Part shown: piece by piece, positions 29,498-38,256 of the stretch
How the letters are laid out: each line of letters begins with the position of its first letter
Position numbering within the stretch: position 1 is the first letter of the stretch
Assembly (NCBI RefSeq): GCF_017656495.1
Contig: NZ_JACDNS010000007.1
Location: 1-64,000, forward strand
DNA: 64,000 nucleotides
Direction: 5' to 3'
DNA from: Thermococcus sp.
GTDB lineage: Archaea; Methanobacteriota_B; Thermococci; Thermococcales; Thermococcaceae
Program-made: the position numbers and the translations under genes
Notes under the pieces: model-generated
What the model was told of the DNA's origin: nothing
Database searches by the model: none
The model's input: the letters and a program-made list of their open reading frames with translations, nothing else

Positions 29498-30073
29498 ATG
29501 GTAGATTGGCGTTTATTTGAACCCCTCTTTGAATTTGCGAGAAAGAGGAGCTTGTGGATTGTAGCGTTTTGTACAGGATGTGGTGGAATAGAGATGCCAC
29601 CACTCATGACATCAAGATATGACTTAGAAAGATTCGGTATGATGCCAAATCCAGCTCCAAGAATGGCTGATTTGTTTTTAATAACCGGTTATGTAACTCC
29701 AAAGACCCTCAAGAGAATCATAATAACCTACGAGATGCAACCCGACCCTAAGTATGTGTTAGCCCACGGCTCATGTCCGCTCAACGGTGGAATCTACTGG
29801 GATGCATACAATGCAATCAAGCACCTTGATAGATACATTCCCGTTGATGTTGTCATAGCTGGATGCATGCCGAGACCAGAGGCAGTGATGGATGGGATTA
29901 AGAAACTCATGGAAATGATTGAGAATGGAACCGCTGATGGTTGGAAGAGATACAGGGAGAACTATGAGTGGTACAAGAAGAACCAAGATGAGCTGTTTGG
30001 AGAAGGATGGCGTGAGAGAGAAGCAAGGAGGTGGATTCCATGGCTAATGGACAAGAAGAAAAAGGAGAAGTGA
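29498..30073 (+). CDS. mbxJ: MBS subunit MbxJ (NuoB-like [4Fe-4S] small subunit)
   Basis: A 191-aa NuoB-type subunit. The cluster ligands are in FCTGCGGIEMPP, HGSCPLNGG and AGCMPRPEAV. In the MBS structure this proximal cluster lies at the polysulfide site because the large subunit lacks a NiFe centre. ATG 29498 follows GAGGTGATAAAA; the 3' end overlaps mbxK by 34 bp. Confidence 0.92.
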   Translation: MVDWRLFEPLFEFARKRSLWIVAFCTGCGGIEMPPLMTSRYDLERFGMMPNPAPRMADLFLITGYVTPKTLKRIIITYEMQPDPKYVLAHGSCPLNGGIYWDAYNAIKHLDRYIPVDVVIAGCMPRPEAVMDGIKKLMEMIENGTADGWKRYRENYEWYKKNQDELFGEGWREREARRWIPWLMDKKKKEK

Positions 30074-30612
30074 AAGAGATGACAGGAGCCAAGTGGGAGA
30101 GAGAGCAAGCCCTTGTTCAGAAGATATTGGAAAAAGCTCCTTATGCTGAAGGAAGAGTCAGAAGAGAGAGGAGAATTGAGTTCAAAGTACCAGCAGATAG
30201 GATAAGAGACTTCTTAATGACTCTTAAAGAAAATAACTTTGAGCTCATGCTGCAGATAACGGTGGTTGACTGGCTAAAAGAGGGGGAATACGAACTGGTT
30301 TACCAGATGTGGAGCATAACTCACAGAACTCATGCAATGGTTAAGACAAGGATTCCAAGGGAGTTAGACAAGGCCAGGATGCCAACAGTCAAGGATATTT
30401 ACCCAGTTGCAGAAACCTATGAGAGAGACGCTCATGACTTCTATGGAGTTTACTTTGAGGGTAATGAGAAGATGGAGATGCCTTGGATTCTTGATGATGC
30501 AGAGCAAGGACTGTTCCCACACAGAAAGGACTTTGACATGCTTGCCTATGTGAAAAAGAAGTACAAGATTTTGGACAGATTTGATGAGAACAAAGACAAT
30601 TACGTGATTTGA
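30040..30612 (+). CDS. mbxK: MBS subunit MbxK (NuoC-like)
   Basis: A 190-aa NuoC-type subunit with the family signature VAETYERDAHDFYGVYFEGN and the conserved LFPHRKDF. It packs against MbxL. ATG 30040 has AAGGAGGTGGATTCC upstream, inside the end of mbxJ; a later ATG at 30079 is an alternative that would shorten it by 13 residues. Confidence 0.9.
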   Translation: MANGQEEKGEVKEMTGAKWEREQALVQKILEKAPYAEGRVRRERRIEFKVPADRIRDFLMTLKENNFELMLQITVVDWLKEGEYELVYQMWSITHRTHAMVKTRIPRELDKARMPTVKDIYPVAETYERDAHDFYGVYFEGNEKMEMPWILDDAEQGLFPHRKDFDMLAYVKKKYKILDRFDENKDNYVI

Positions 30613-30622
30613 GGTGAGAGAA

Positions 30623-31798
30623 ATGGTTTCACAAAGCGAACTTATTAAAGAAGCGAGAGAAAATGGCATGGAGCTTTTACCCCTTGACAAAGATACTTAT
30701 GAGTTGTTCTTCGGTCCGCAGCACATGGCTACTGAAAACTTCAGCATAATCCTCAAAATGGACGGTCATAGAGTAGTTAAAGCCATAGCAAATCCTGGAT
30801 TTTTGCACAGAGGATTTGAAAAGTTAGCTGAACTCAGACCCTGGTACACAAACATCGCCCTGCTCTTAAGAATTTGTGTCCCAGAACCAGATGTTCCAGA
30901 GGCAATTTACTCAATGGCTGTTGATGAATTGATGGGCTGGGAGGTTCCGGAGAGGGCACACTGGATTAGAACAACAGTCTTGGAGATGGCAAGGGTTTCT
31001 GCATACTTATTCTGGATAATGGGTCTCAGCTTCAAGCTTGGTGTTTATACTGCTGGTCAGTGGGCTGCAGCTTACAGAGAAAGGCTCATGGCGCTCTTTG
31101 AGGAGTTAACTGGGGCAAGAGTTTATCACATTTACACAATTCCTGGCGGAGTTAGAAGAGACATTCCTGGGGATAAGTGGCTCCGTCAGCTGAAGGATAC
31201 GGTTGAATACATAAAGAGCAAACTCCCCGACTTTGATCACCTCGTTTTCGAGAACTACATAACATTCAAGAGAATGGAAGGAATTGGTGTTATGGATAAG
31301 AAGTTTGCGCTGGCTGAGGGAGTGACTGGGCCAAACTTAAGGGCAACGGGCGTTCCATATGACGTGAGGAGAATGGATCCCTATCTGCTTTATCCAGAGC
31401 TTGACTTTGAGGTTCCAGTGTTAAAAGAAGGGGATGCACTGGCAAGAGCATTAATTAGAAGATACGAGCTTGAGCAGGACTTATACATACTGGAGCAGCT
31501 CCTTGAAATGGGACCACCAAGTGGGCCTTACAAAGTCCAAGATCCAAGGCTGAAGAACTTACCGAGATTCAAGGTTCCAGCTGGAGATGCATTTGCTCAC
31601 GTTGAAAGCACGAAAGGAGATTTTGGTGCCTATGTAGTCAGCGATGGTGGGAACAAGCCTTATAGGGTGCAGATAAGAGGGCCAAGCATCGCACACGGTA
31701 TCAGAGTCCTTGAGCAGCTGTTAGTTGGAGCGAGGATAGCTGATGTTCCAGTTATATTAATGAGTCTTGATAACTGCCCGCCCGACATTGACAGGTGA
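30623..31798 (+). CDS. mbxL: MBS large subunit MbxL (NuoD-like, no NiFe site)
   Basis: A 391-aa NuoD/hydrogenase-large-subunit homologue. At the place of the first hydrogenase CxxC it reads LRICVPEPDV, and at the second it reads LDNCPPDIDR, so one cysteine of each pair is gone and no NiFe site can form. This is the known difference between Mbx/MBS and Mbh. It supports a sulfane-sulfur (polysulfide) reductase taking electrons from ferredoxin. ATG 30623 follows GAGGTGAGAGA. Confidence 0.93.
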   Translation: MVSQSELIKEARENGMELLPLDKDTYELFFGPQHMATENFSIILKMDGHRVVKAIANPGFLHRGFEKLAELRPWYTNIALLLRICVPEPDVPEAIYSMAVDELMGWEVPERAHWIRTTVLEMARVSAYLFWIMGLSFKLGVYTAGQWAAAYRERLMALFEELTGARVYHIYTIPGGVRRDIPGDKWLRQLKDTVEYIKSKLPDFDHLVFENYITFKRMEGIGVMDKKFALAEGVTGPNLRATGVPYDVRRMDPYLLYPELDFEVPVLKEGDALARALIRRYELEQDLYILEQLLEMGPPSGPYKVQDPRLKNLPRFKVPAGDAFAHVESTKGDFGAYVVSDGGNKPYRVQIRGPSIAHGIRVLEQLLVGARIADVPVILMSLDNCPPDIDR

Positions 31799-31803
31799 TG
31801 GAA

Positions 31804-32439
31804 ATGGAGGAGATTGATTTTAAGGTTGCACCCGAGAGCAAAATCAAGAAAAAACCTTCATACATTAAGCCTTGGCTTGGGTTAAAGTACCTCTTCAAAA
31901 AGCCTGTAACAATCAAAATACCCTACGAAAAAACTCAAATCGCTGAGAAATATAGGGGATTCCATTCACTCGACTGGAAAAAGTGCATTGGCTGTAACTT
32001 CTGCGGCCAGATATGTCCGGCGAGAGCAATTGAGATGACGTGGATTGAAGTTGACGGCAAAGTCGAGAAGAGACCGCATCCGAAGATTGACTATGGCAGA
32101 TGTACCTTCTGCCAGTTCTGTGTGGATGTGTGCCCAACTGGTGCTTTGGGGTTCGTTTCAAACTACATGCTCACAACTGAGTGGAAAGATGAGGAGCTTG
32201 AGCTCTTTGACTGGGTTCCAATTCATCCAGACAAAATCAAGGAAATCAATGAGAAATTCCCAGATTACAGATTCCCGGTTGCAAAGATTGAGTTCAACAA
32301 GGAGACCAAAGAGGTAACGTACTACCTCAGGGATGGTGATGTGTTCAAGTTTAAGATCCTCGGCTATGGACTTAGACCACCAGCTGCTGCTAAGCCCAAG
32401 CCTGCAAAAATCGAAAAGAAGGAAGAAAGTCCTTCATGA
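31804..32439 (+). CDS. mbxN: MBS subunit MbxN (NuoI-like 2x[4Fe-4S] ferredoxin)
   Basis: A 211-aa protein with two [4Fe-4S] motifs, CIGCNFCGQICPARA and CTFCQFCVDVCPTGA, receiving electrons from ferredoxin. The C-terminal region ends in a lysine-proline-rich tail (AAAKPKPAKIEKKEE). The start ATG 31804 follows AGGTGATGGAA, overlapping the mbxL stop. Last gene of the 13-gene operon, followed by a T-rich stretch. Confidence 0.92.
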   Translation: MEEIDFKVAPESKIKKKPSYIKPWLGLKYLFKKPVTIKIPYEKTQIAEKYRGFHSLDWKKCIGCNFCGQICPARAIEMTWIEVDGKVEKRPHPKIDYGRCTFCQFCVDVCPTGALGFVSNYMLTTEWKDEELELFDWVPIHPDKIKEINEKFPDYRFPVAKIEFNKETKEVTYYLRDGDVFKFKILGYGLRPPAAAKPKPAKIEKKEESPS

Positions 32440-32459
32440 TTCTTCTTTTCTTGTTTTTA
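32440..32459 (+). terminator. T-rich terminator after mbx operon
   Basis: Directly after the mbxN stop the coding strand has ttcttcttttcttgttttta. Archaeal RNA polymerase terminates on such oligo-T tracts without needing a hairpin. Confidence 0.45.
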
Positions 32460-32527
32460 CTGAGTTTTCTGTACATACACAAATAATATGTAACAAACTA
32501 ACTTTTAAAAGTTTGGTGGTATAATTG

Positions 32528-33067
32528 GTGAATGTACACAGTGAAAAAGATCAGGGAATGTGGGGTTCTATTTTGATTGTTATCGGAGGGTTTATACCAT
32601 ATTTGGGTCCAATTATAACACTGATAGGGTTTGTAATGCTAGTGTTGGCATTGAAAGGCATAGGTGATGCAGTTGGAGAAAAGAGGTTATTTAAGTATTA
32701 TCTTTATTCAATCTTAACCTGGATTGTTCTCTTAGTTGAGATTGGAATTGGAATAGCCATTTTGGACAAGACGAATTCAAAGCTTGTATTATTCATAATG
32801 CTTTTTGGAGCATACGTACTGATATTTTTGGCCATCTATTTTGAAAAGAATGTCTGGGAAAACATGTATTGGATTACAAAAACGGAGGAATTCAAAAGTG
32901 TTGCTGACTGGTTGTGGCTAGGGGCATTACTTTTAATTGTTTTAGTGGGTGCTATACTATGGTTGCTTGCAAGGATTTATCAAATAATTGCATTTTCAAA
33001 AATGCCCATAAGTGTGGAGCCACGGAAGGAAATAGATGTTAATGAATATTTTGGAGTAGTAAATTAG
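32528..33067 (+). CDS. DUF996 family membrane protein
   Basis: A 179-aa protein with about five membrane helices. GSILIVIGGFIPYLGPIITLIG then VLALKGIGDAVGEKRLFKYYL matches the DUF996 family of unknown function. GGTGGT at about 32514-32519 precedes; GTG 32528 has the better spacing, TTG 32525 is the alternative. It follows mbxN by 88 bp and probably has its own promoter. Confidence 0.7.
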   Translation: MNVHSEKDQGMWGSILIVIGGFIPYLGPIITLIGFVMLVLALKGIGDAVGEKRLFKYYLYSILTWIVLLVEIGIGIAILDKTNSKLVLFIMLFGAYVLIFLAIYFEKNVWENMYWITKTEEFKSVADWLWLGALLLIVLVGAILWLLARIYQIIAFSKMPISVEPRKEIDVNEYFGVVN

Positions 33068-33160
33068 GCTTTTTACATCCTCATTTTTTCTGTAGTAGGA
33101 GCATTCTCTTAGTGGGAACTTTAATATAACTTCGATGCAAATTTTAATGCGGTGATGCAT

Positions 33161-33976
33161 ATGCAAAGGGCTTTAGTTACACTCACTCCACCGGAGAGCA
33201 AGCGCTTAATTGCTAAAGCCGTTGTAGCCTTGGATGAAGTCCAATATGCATTAAAGCATGGCTTTGTTTATATTGCAACGGGCACAACAGCTGCTTATAT
33301 TGCAGAGGAGATTTTGGGCAAGAAAATTGAAAAAGAAAAGTGGACTGTCGGAGTTATAAGCAAAGGAAGGACATGTGTAACCCCAAAGGAGACGTGGCCC
33401 AAACATCTTGTCCTCTACAAGGGGAAGCCATTTGAGGGTGATCCAATAGAGGCGTTGAAAGAAATGGGTCCAGAGGATGTTTTTATCAAAGGAGCAAACG
33501 CTATAGACATCAACTGGAATGTTGCGGTGTTTGCTGCAGCTCCAGATGGAGGAACAATAGGCAGGACATTTGGATGGACGATAACAAAAGGTGTCCTAAC
33601 AATTGCGCCAGTAAGCTTGGAGAAGTTAGTTCCAACACCCGTTGAATACAGCGCAAAGATAACGGGAATTCGTTCCTTTGACTGGGGAACTGGACTTTAT
33701 GCTGCGCTGGTGCCAATACCTCACGCTGTGCCGATAACTGAAGTTGAAGCTTATGACATATTGGCAAACGTTGATGCAATTCCAATAGCCGCTGGAGGAT
33801 CTGGAGGGGCAGAGGGTAGCGTAACTCTGGTCTTGGAAGGTGATGATGAGGATATGAAAAAAGCGAAGGAAATTACAAAGCAGATTAAAGGAGAGCCTTA
33901 TCTCAAACCATACACAGAGAACTGCGAGAACTGTCCTTTTGCAAAGATTTGTGGAATTGGGAGCGGAGCTTTTTAA
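33161..33976 (+). CDS. conserved archaeal protein, NagB/RpiA-like fold, Cys-rich tail
   Basis: A 271-aa protein. The segment HGFVYIATGTTAAYIAEEILG resembles the GxGT phosphate loop of the NagB/RpiA/CoA-transferase superfamily, and DVFIKGANAID resembles its later loop. It also has the glycine-rich SGGAEGSVTLV. The C-terminus carries CENCPFAKIC (CxxCx5C), perhaps a metal or Fe-S site. I do not know its reaction. GCGGTGAT just upstream fixes ATG 33161. Confidence 0.55.
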   Translation: MQRALVTLTPPESKRLIAKAVVALDEVQYALKHGFVYIATGTTAAYIAEEILGKKIEKEKWTVGVISKGRTCVTPKETWPKHLVLYKGKPFEGDPIEALKEMGPEDVFIKGANAIDINWNVAVFAAAPDGGTIGRTFGWTITKGVLTIAPVSLEKLVPTPVEYSAKITGIRSFDWGTGLYAALVPIPHAVPITEVEAYDILANVDAIPIAAGGSGGAEGSVTLVLEGDDEDMKKAKEITKQIKGEPYLKPYTENCENCPFAKICGIGSGAF

Positions 33977-34002
33977 TCTTCCAACTATTTTTGGTGGTGT
34001 AG

Positions 34003-34570
34003 ATGAAGGGTAGCAAAATAACAGTTCTAATGCTTCTCTTCCTTCTTACTCTCCCTGTAACTCTTGCGGATGATGATTATGAAGAGGATAGAGCAGAGTT
34101 CGCTGGACTGGCTGAGGCCGGCTTTGTGCTCATAACTATTGGAGTATTATTCTATTCTACAGTGAAGAGGACGTCATTCATAGACTTCAGAAAAGGAAAA
34201 ATTAGCATAGCAATAAGTCCAGAGATGCCTTTTCTTAAGGGTTAGAGCACCTATAACGCCTCTCGGGGTTCATCAGATACTTGCTATTGCTGGCTCATTA
34301 CTTACAGTGCCCCACTTCCTCTCATGCCAAGACTACACAACACCATTTGGGATTACTGGACTCCTCCTTGGAGTATCTCTGCTTATAGAGAACGTCAGCG
34401 GGTTTTATGGACGCTACCTCCATGCAAAAATAGAGAGACTTAGGGTGAAGGTAGATAACCCTCTGCTCAAAGAGCTCCTTAAAAAGTTTAGACTATGGAG
34501 AAAGCTTCACATCACATGGACAGTGATCATGTACCTTCTCTTAGCACTCCACGTTGCCCTTGCAGACTGA
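34003..34570 (+). pseudogene. small membrane protein with two HX13H helices, broken by a frameshift
   Basis: Two frames join into one protein of about 188 aa if one extra A near 34238 (in cttaaggg) is ignored: ...PEMPFL then RVRAPITPLGVHQILAIAG. Layout: signal peptide (1-23), helix 1 (AEAGFVLITIGVLFYS), a short loop, helix 2 with HQILAIAGSLLTVPH, helix 3 (GITGLLLGVSLLIENVSGFY) and helix 4 with HITWTVIMYLLLALH. Both His pairs are exactly HX13H, the spacing for two stacked haems in ferric reductase/cytochrome b-type proteins. GGTGGTGTAG precedes ATG 34003. Its end overlaps the convergent FTR1 gene by 44 bp. Confidence 0.6.
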
Positions 34571-35390
34571 GCTGGGGCTCTTTTTTATAAGCCCTTATCA
34601 CGAGGTGGAGAGCAAACACCATATAACCAGACTGCAAAATTAATCTCCCCCACTCCATTTTTGTTGAATATCCAAAGAGCACCGCAAATATTGAGCCCAC
34701 AGCACCTTTGTGATACCAGATGCTGTCTTTAGGAATTCCTAAGTCGTAAGCTGTTTGGGCAAACCAACCTAAGCTTATCCCCTCTTCTTCGGCAAATTCA
34801 ATGAGTTCGTGTGTTCCATAGCCTAAAAGTCCAGCGGCAACGAATATCAGGAGTATTGAGCTGTAGTAGAAGAAGGTCCTCATGTTAATCCTCATTCCAA
34901 TACCATAGATGAGATAGGCCAAGCCTAAAGCTCCAGCCAGCCCTAAAATCAAGCCCAATAAAGTACCACCTAAGTCTTGAGTTGCAAACGGTGTTAAAAA
35001 TAGTACAGTCTCTAAGCCTTCTCTAAAGACAACTATGAATGTGAAAGCTGTCAAAGCCAGGGGATTTATTGCCTGAGACACTTTGCTCTCTATCTCCTCC
35101 TTTATGTTCGCGCCCTTAGTCGCCATCCAGTATATCATGCTCGTCAAGACAATGACAGCTAAATATGATGCCAGTCCCTCAAAGAGCTCTTTCTCCTCCA
35201 GTCCGCCATAGATTTTAAGAACTGCTACCCCAAGGGCGAAGCTCGCCAATACTGAGAGCCCAAGTCCCATCCATACGCTTTTAATTTGCTGTTCTCTTTT
35301 TGTCCTCTTCAGGTATGCTATGATAATTGCCACAATTATAGCGGCCTCAAGTGCTTCTCTAAAGGTTATCAGGAAGGCTCCAATGTTCAT
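34527..35390 (-). CDS. FTR1 family iron permease
   Basis: A 287-aa protein with seven membrane helices. It has two REXXE iron-binding motifs, REALE (residues about 10-14, FLITFREALEAAIIVAI) and REGLE (VVFREGLETVLFLTPF), as in FTR1/EfeU high-affinity iron transporters. GGAGGTGCTAATCC precedes ATG. It may import Fe, and the convergent neighbour with haem-type histidine pairs would be a suitable reductase partner. Confidence 0.88.
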   Translation of the reverse strand: MNIGAFLITFREALEAAIIVAIIIAYLKRTKREQQIKSVWMGLGLSVLASFALGVAVLKIYGGLEEKELFEGLASYLAVIVLTSMIYWMATKGANIKEEIESKVSQAINPLALTAFTFIVVFREGLETVLFLTPFATQDLGGTLLGLILGLAGALGLAYLIYGIGMRINMRTFFYYSSILLIFVAAGLLGYGTHELIEFAEEEGISLGWFAQTAYDLGIPKDSIWYHKGAVGSIFAVLFGYSTKMEWGRLILQSGYMVFALHLVIRAYKKEPQLSLQGQRGVLREGT

Positions 35391-35504
35391 GGATTAGCAC
35401 CTCCAACATTTATTAGGGCAATCTAACAGACTTTTGAACAGGATATAACTCTTATTTTTAACAAATTGGCAAAATTATGCATGAACCTTAATCAAAATAT
35501 AAAA

Positions 35505-36602
35505 TCAAAGAGAGAGTGGGGCATCAAAGAGTGTGACGTTCTCAAGTCCTCTGCCGAGTATTATGGTGTCTTCCTTCTTCACAGCACCCTCGGGAATCAT
35601 GAGAGGTGCGTGCACCATTGCTAAAGCCATTCCCTTTTGGGCTTTCATTGCCCTATGTGGAACAACTATTGTCGTTATCGGATCTTCCTCAATTAAGAGC
35701 CCGACTCCATGAGCATAGCCTGTTATGTAGTACTCTTGGAGTCTCTTCTCCCTGTAAACGGCGGCTATTTCTCTCTCTACCTGAGCGAAAGTAACTCCTG
35801 GTCGGGTCTTCTCCAGAGCTATCTGATGAACTCTCTCCATGGCTTCAATAGCTCTCTTGGTTCTTTCTTCTGGTTCACCAATGAAAAAGCTCCTCGTCAT
35901 GTTTGCATAATAGCTATTGTAGTCAGCACCGATTACTATGGTCACAAACTTGCCCCTCTCAACTTTGATGTCTCTAAAAGGCTCAGCGTGTGCTCTTGGA
36001 GTTGCGGAGACGTACACTTTTGGGTCTTCGCTTCCGCTGAGCATGAGCTCTCTAACGATTTCAGCCGCTATCTCAAGCTCACTTTTTCCCGGCCTTATGG
36101 TTTCTACTGCCACTTTCATGCCTTTAACTGCAATTTTTCCAGCCTTTCGTATATTTTCAAGCTCCCACTCGTCTTTTATCATTCTTAGTTGCATCGTAAG
36201 GGGCCTGACATCTTCGATTTCCACGCCGGGATTAAGTCGCTTGAAAATTTCATAAAACAGAATGTATGCATCCCTCTCAATAGAAAACTCCATGCCAATG
36301 GTGTTGTATCCGTTTTTCCTAATCCACATCGTCACAATTGCCATCAAATCTTCCGTCTTTTGAAACTCTTCCACATTTTCAATCCAGCTCCTCTGCATGA
36401 AAAGCTTCTTTTCTCCTTTAGCCACAATAACTAGCGGCTCACCTTCTGCTGGAATAAGGAGCGAAGGCCTGAGCCATTTAGTCCCAGTGAAATAAATAAA
36501 AGTCGAAAGAGTTCTTATAACAGCACCATCTATTTCCTTCTCTCTTAGGAGCTCTTGAAATCTTTCGAGTCTTTTTTTGAATATCTTTTCATTCCCTTTC
36601 AT
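35505..36602 (-). CDS. M24-fold protein (prolidase-like) lacking most metal ligands
   Basis: A 365-aa creatinase/prolidase-like protein: N-terminal domain (residues 1-130) and a pita-bread domain. Compared with archaeal prolidase, the first Asp ligand pair is changed (IVIGADYNSYYANMT; Asp to Val and Asp to Asn). HGVG is kept, the EPG glutamate is replaced (AMVHAPLM) and only the last Glu (KKEDTI) remains. It is therefore unlikely to be a two-metal peptidase. GGTGGAGTGAGCA precedes ATG. It may bind a ligand or have another role. Confidence 0.75.
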   Translation of the reverse strand: MKGNEKIFKKRLERFQELLREKEIDGAVIRTLSTFIYFTGTKWLRPSLLIPAEGEPLVIVAKGEKKLFMQRSWIENVEEFQKTEDLMAIVTMWIRKNGYNTIGMEFSIERDAYILFYEIFKRLNPGVEIEDVRPLTMQLRMIKDEWELENIRKAGKIAVKGMKVAVETIRPGKSELEIAAEIVRELMLSGSEDPKVYVSATPRAHAEPFRDIKVERGKFVTIVIGADYNSYYANMTRSFFIGEPEERTKRAIEAMERVHQIALEKTRPGVTFAQVEREIAAVYREKRLQEYYITGYAHGVGLLIEEDPITTIVVPHRAMKAQKGMALAMVHAPLMIPEGAVKKEDTIILGRGLENVTLFDAPLSL

Positions 36603-36605
36603 TGC

Positions 36606-36917
36606 TCACTCCACCTTAATTACCAAAAACCTCATCTCTAAGCTGCCTGTGTTTACAACTCTATGGGGAACTTCCTTAGGAAGGTAAACAAGGGTAGCTT
36701 TCTTTACCTCTTCTTTTTCCTCTCCTACTTCCACGACACCCTTTCCTTTTATTATGTATAGGAATGCATCCACAGGTGTTGTGTGCCTCTTAAGTTCTTC
36801 TCCAGGCTTTAGTGTTATATGGAATATCTGGGCATTGTCCATACTAATCAGCTTTCTAACATCTACTCCATGAGGGTTCTCAATTCTTTCAGCTTCTTCA
36901 ACTTTTACAACAATCAT
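36606..36917 (-). CDS. small cupin protein
   Basis: A 103-aa single-domain cupin. FHITLKPGEELKRHTTPVDAFLYIIKGKG carries the first cupin motif and LVYLPKEVPHRVVNTG the second, with His and Glu as probable metal ligands. GGAGGGATTGAA precedes ATG 36917. It starts 1 bp after the end of the DUF438-PAS gene and ends just before the M24-like gene, so the three likely form one operon. Confidence 0.8.
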   Translation of the reverse strand: MIVVKVEEAERIENPHGVDVRKLISMDNAQIFHITLKPGEELKRHTTPVDAFLYIIKGKGVVEVGEEKEEVKKATLVYLPKEVPHRVVNTGSLEMRFLVIKVE

Positions 36918-36918
36918 T

Positions 36919-38256
36919 TCAATCCCTCCAGTCCAAAAGTCTCTTTTCCCCTTCAAGCTTTCTAATTTCAGTAACATCTTGAACAACTTCAAGAGTTCCC
37001 AAGTACTCACCGTTCTCGTCTCTCACAGCGAAGTAGCGGATGTGTATGAACCTTCCGCCCATTTGAATCCAGAATTCCGCAACATCTTTTCTGCCTTCTT
37101 TAAATGCCTTGAGAATTTTGTTAACTATATGAACGCTCTTTGGTGGATGGCAGAGCTGCACAGGTCTTCCGATTATCGAGGGTGTCCTCGTAAATATTCT
37201 GTCTCCACCAGAGAAAAACCGTACTCTGTCGTCTTTGTCTATGAATGTTATATCAACGGGAAGGTGTTTGAATATTGCGTCTATTTCTTTTGGCGAGAGA
37301 TATCCGATATCAAGCTCTAGATCACCTTCCCTCTTTACTTTTGTCTTATCTTCCTCAAGCTTCTGTCCCCTAAGTGCCATCTGGACTTCCTTTGGCAAAC
37401 TTAGGATTTGTTCTGCTGTTAGGGTTGTGTCAATCTCGTAGGGGTGCAGGGGCTTAGCTTTTGGCCTCCATTTATTTCCAGGCCTAACTTTGTAGTATCC
37501 CATAGCATCTTCCTGCTGTCTTATAGCGACCCATTCTCCCTCGGAAAGCAGAGCTTTTAGTGTTGGATAGAGTATGTTGTTCTCCCTGAATATCATGTCA
37601 ACTAGAGCTCTTGAAAGTTCTGAAGCTTTTTCTTTGACCTTCTTCACGAAGTCTTCCCAATCCATTTTATTTTCTTTATTTAATATCTCAATTAGCTGCT
37701 TTATCATCGCTCTTATTTCATCATGCTTTGTCCAGAGGACTGTTGGGACGGCTGTAATACCCCTCCTCTCAAGGTAAGGGAAGAGCAGCATCTCCTCCCT
37801 GTTGTAGTGAGTGAATCCAACAGCCCTGAGCTGGTTGGCTATTCCTTTGAGAACTCCAAGGAGTTCCTTTCTCATCTTTTCATCTTTTGTGTTGGCTAAA
37901 GTTGAAGCGTAAAGATTAAGCATCTCTGCATCTTTCATGATCTCTTTGTTCTCTTCATAGAGTGTGTGGAGAGGATGACCCGGAGGAATATCACTCAGCT
38001 CTTCCTTCTCAGCTCCAGAAACTGCTTCTCTGAAAAGCTCAACGTGGATGTCGCACATCTTTGCGATTTCTCTCGCAGAAATACCCTCTTTAACAAGCTC
38101 CTGTTCAATGAGTGGTATTTCTAGCGGTGAGATGCTTCTCAAAAGCTCTTTAAACTCTTCCTTGAGCTTTTCAACGTCTTCTCCTTTGTGGATTTTCTTC
38201 AAAAGCTCTTTCATTTTCTCTTTCTTATACTCACGATTTTTCAAGATTTCAGTCAT
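36919..38256 (-). CDS. DUF438 - hemerythrin-like - PAS domain protein
   Basis: A 445-aa soluble protein. Residues 1-75: DUF438-type helical region ending AREIAKMCDIHVELFREAV. Residues about 90-240: hemerythrin/HHE-like four-helix region with HPLHTLYEENKEIM, THYNREEMLLFPYLE, KHDEIRAMI and ENNILYPTL, whose His and Glu residues could hold a di-iron centre. Residues about 330-440: PAS domain (LPVDITFIDKDDRVRFFSGG to EYLGTLEVVQDVT). Such proteins are thought to sense oxygen, NO or iron. GGTGATAAG precedes ATG 38256. No kinase or output domain is attached. Confidence 0.78.
   Translation of the reverse strand: MTEILKNREYKKEKMKELLKKIHKGEDVEKLKEEFKELLRSISPLEIPLIEQELVKEGISAREIAKMCDIHVELFREAVSGAEKEELSDIPPGHPLHTLYEENKEIMKDAEMLNLYASTLANTKDEKMRKELLGVLKGIANQLRAVGFTHYNREEMLLFPYLERRGITAVPTVLWTKHDEIRAMIKQLIEILNKENKMDWEDFVKKVKEKASELSRALVDMIFRENNILYPTLKALLSEGEWVAIRQQEDAMGYYKVRPGNKWRPKAKPLHPYEIDTTLTAEQILSLPKEVQMALRGQKLEEDKTKVKREGDLELDIGYLSPKEIDAIFKHLPVDITFIDKDDRVRFFSGGDRIFTRTPSIIGRPVQLCHPPKSVHIVNKILKAFKEGRKDVAEFWIQMGGRFIHIRYFAVRDENGEYLGTLEVVQDVTEIRKLEGEKRLLDWRD

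Noticed and set aside
22727-32439. Whether the operon is a membrane-bound hydrogenase (Mbh) or formate-linked complex
   Set aside because: The large subunit lacks two of four NiFe cysteines and there are two MrpD-like subunits (H and H'), which fits Mbx/MBS.
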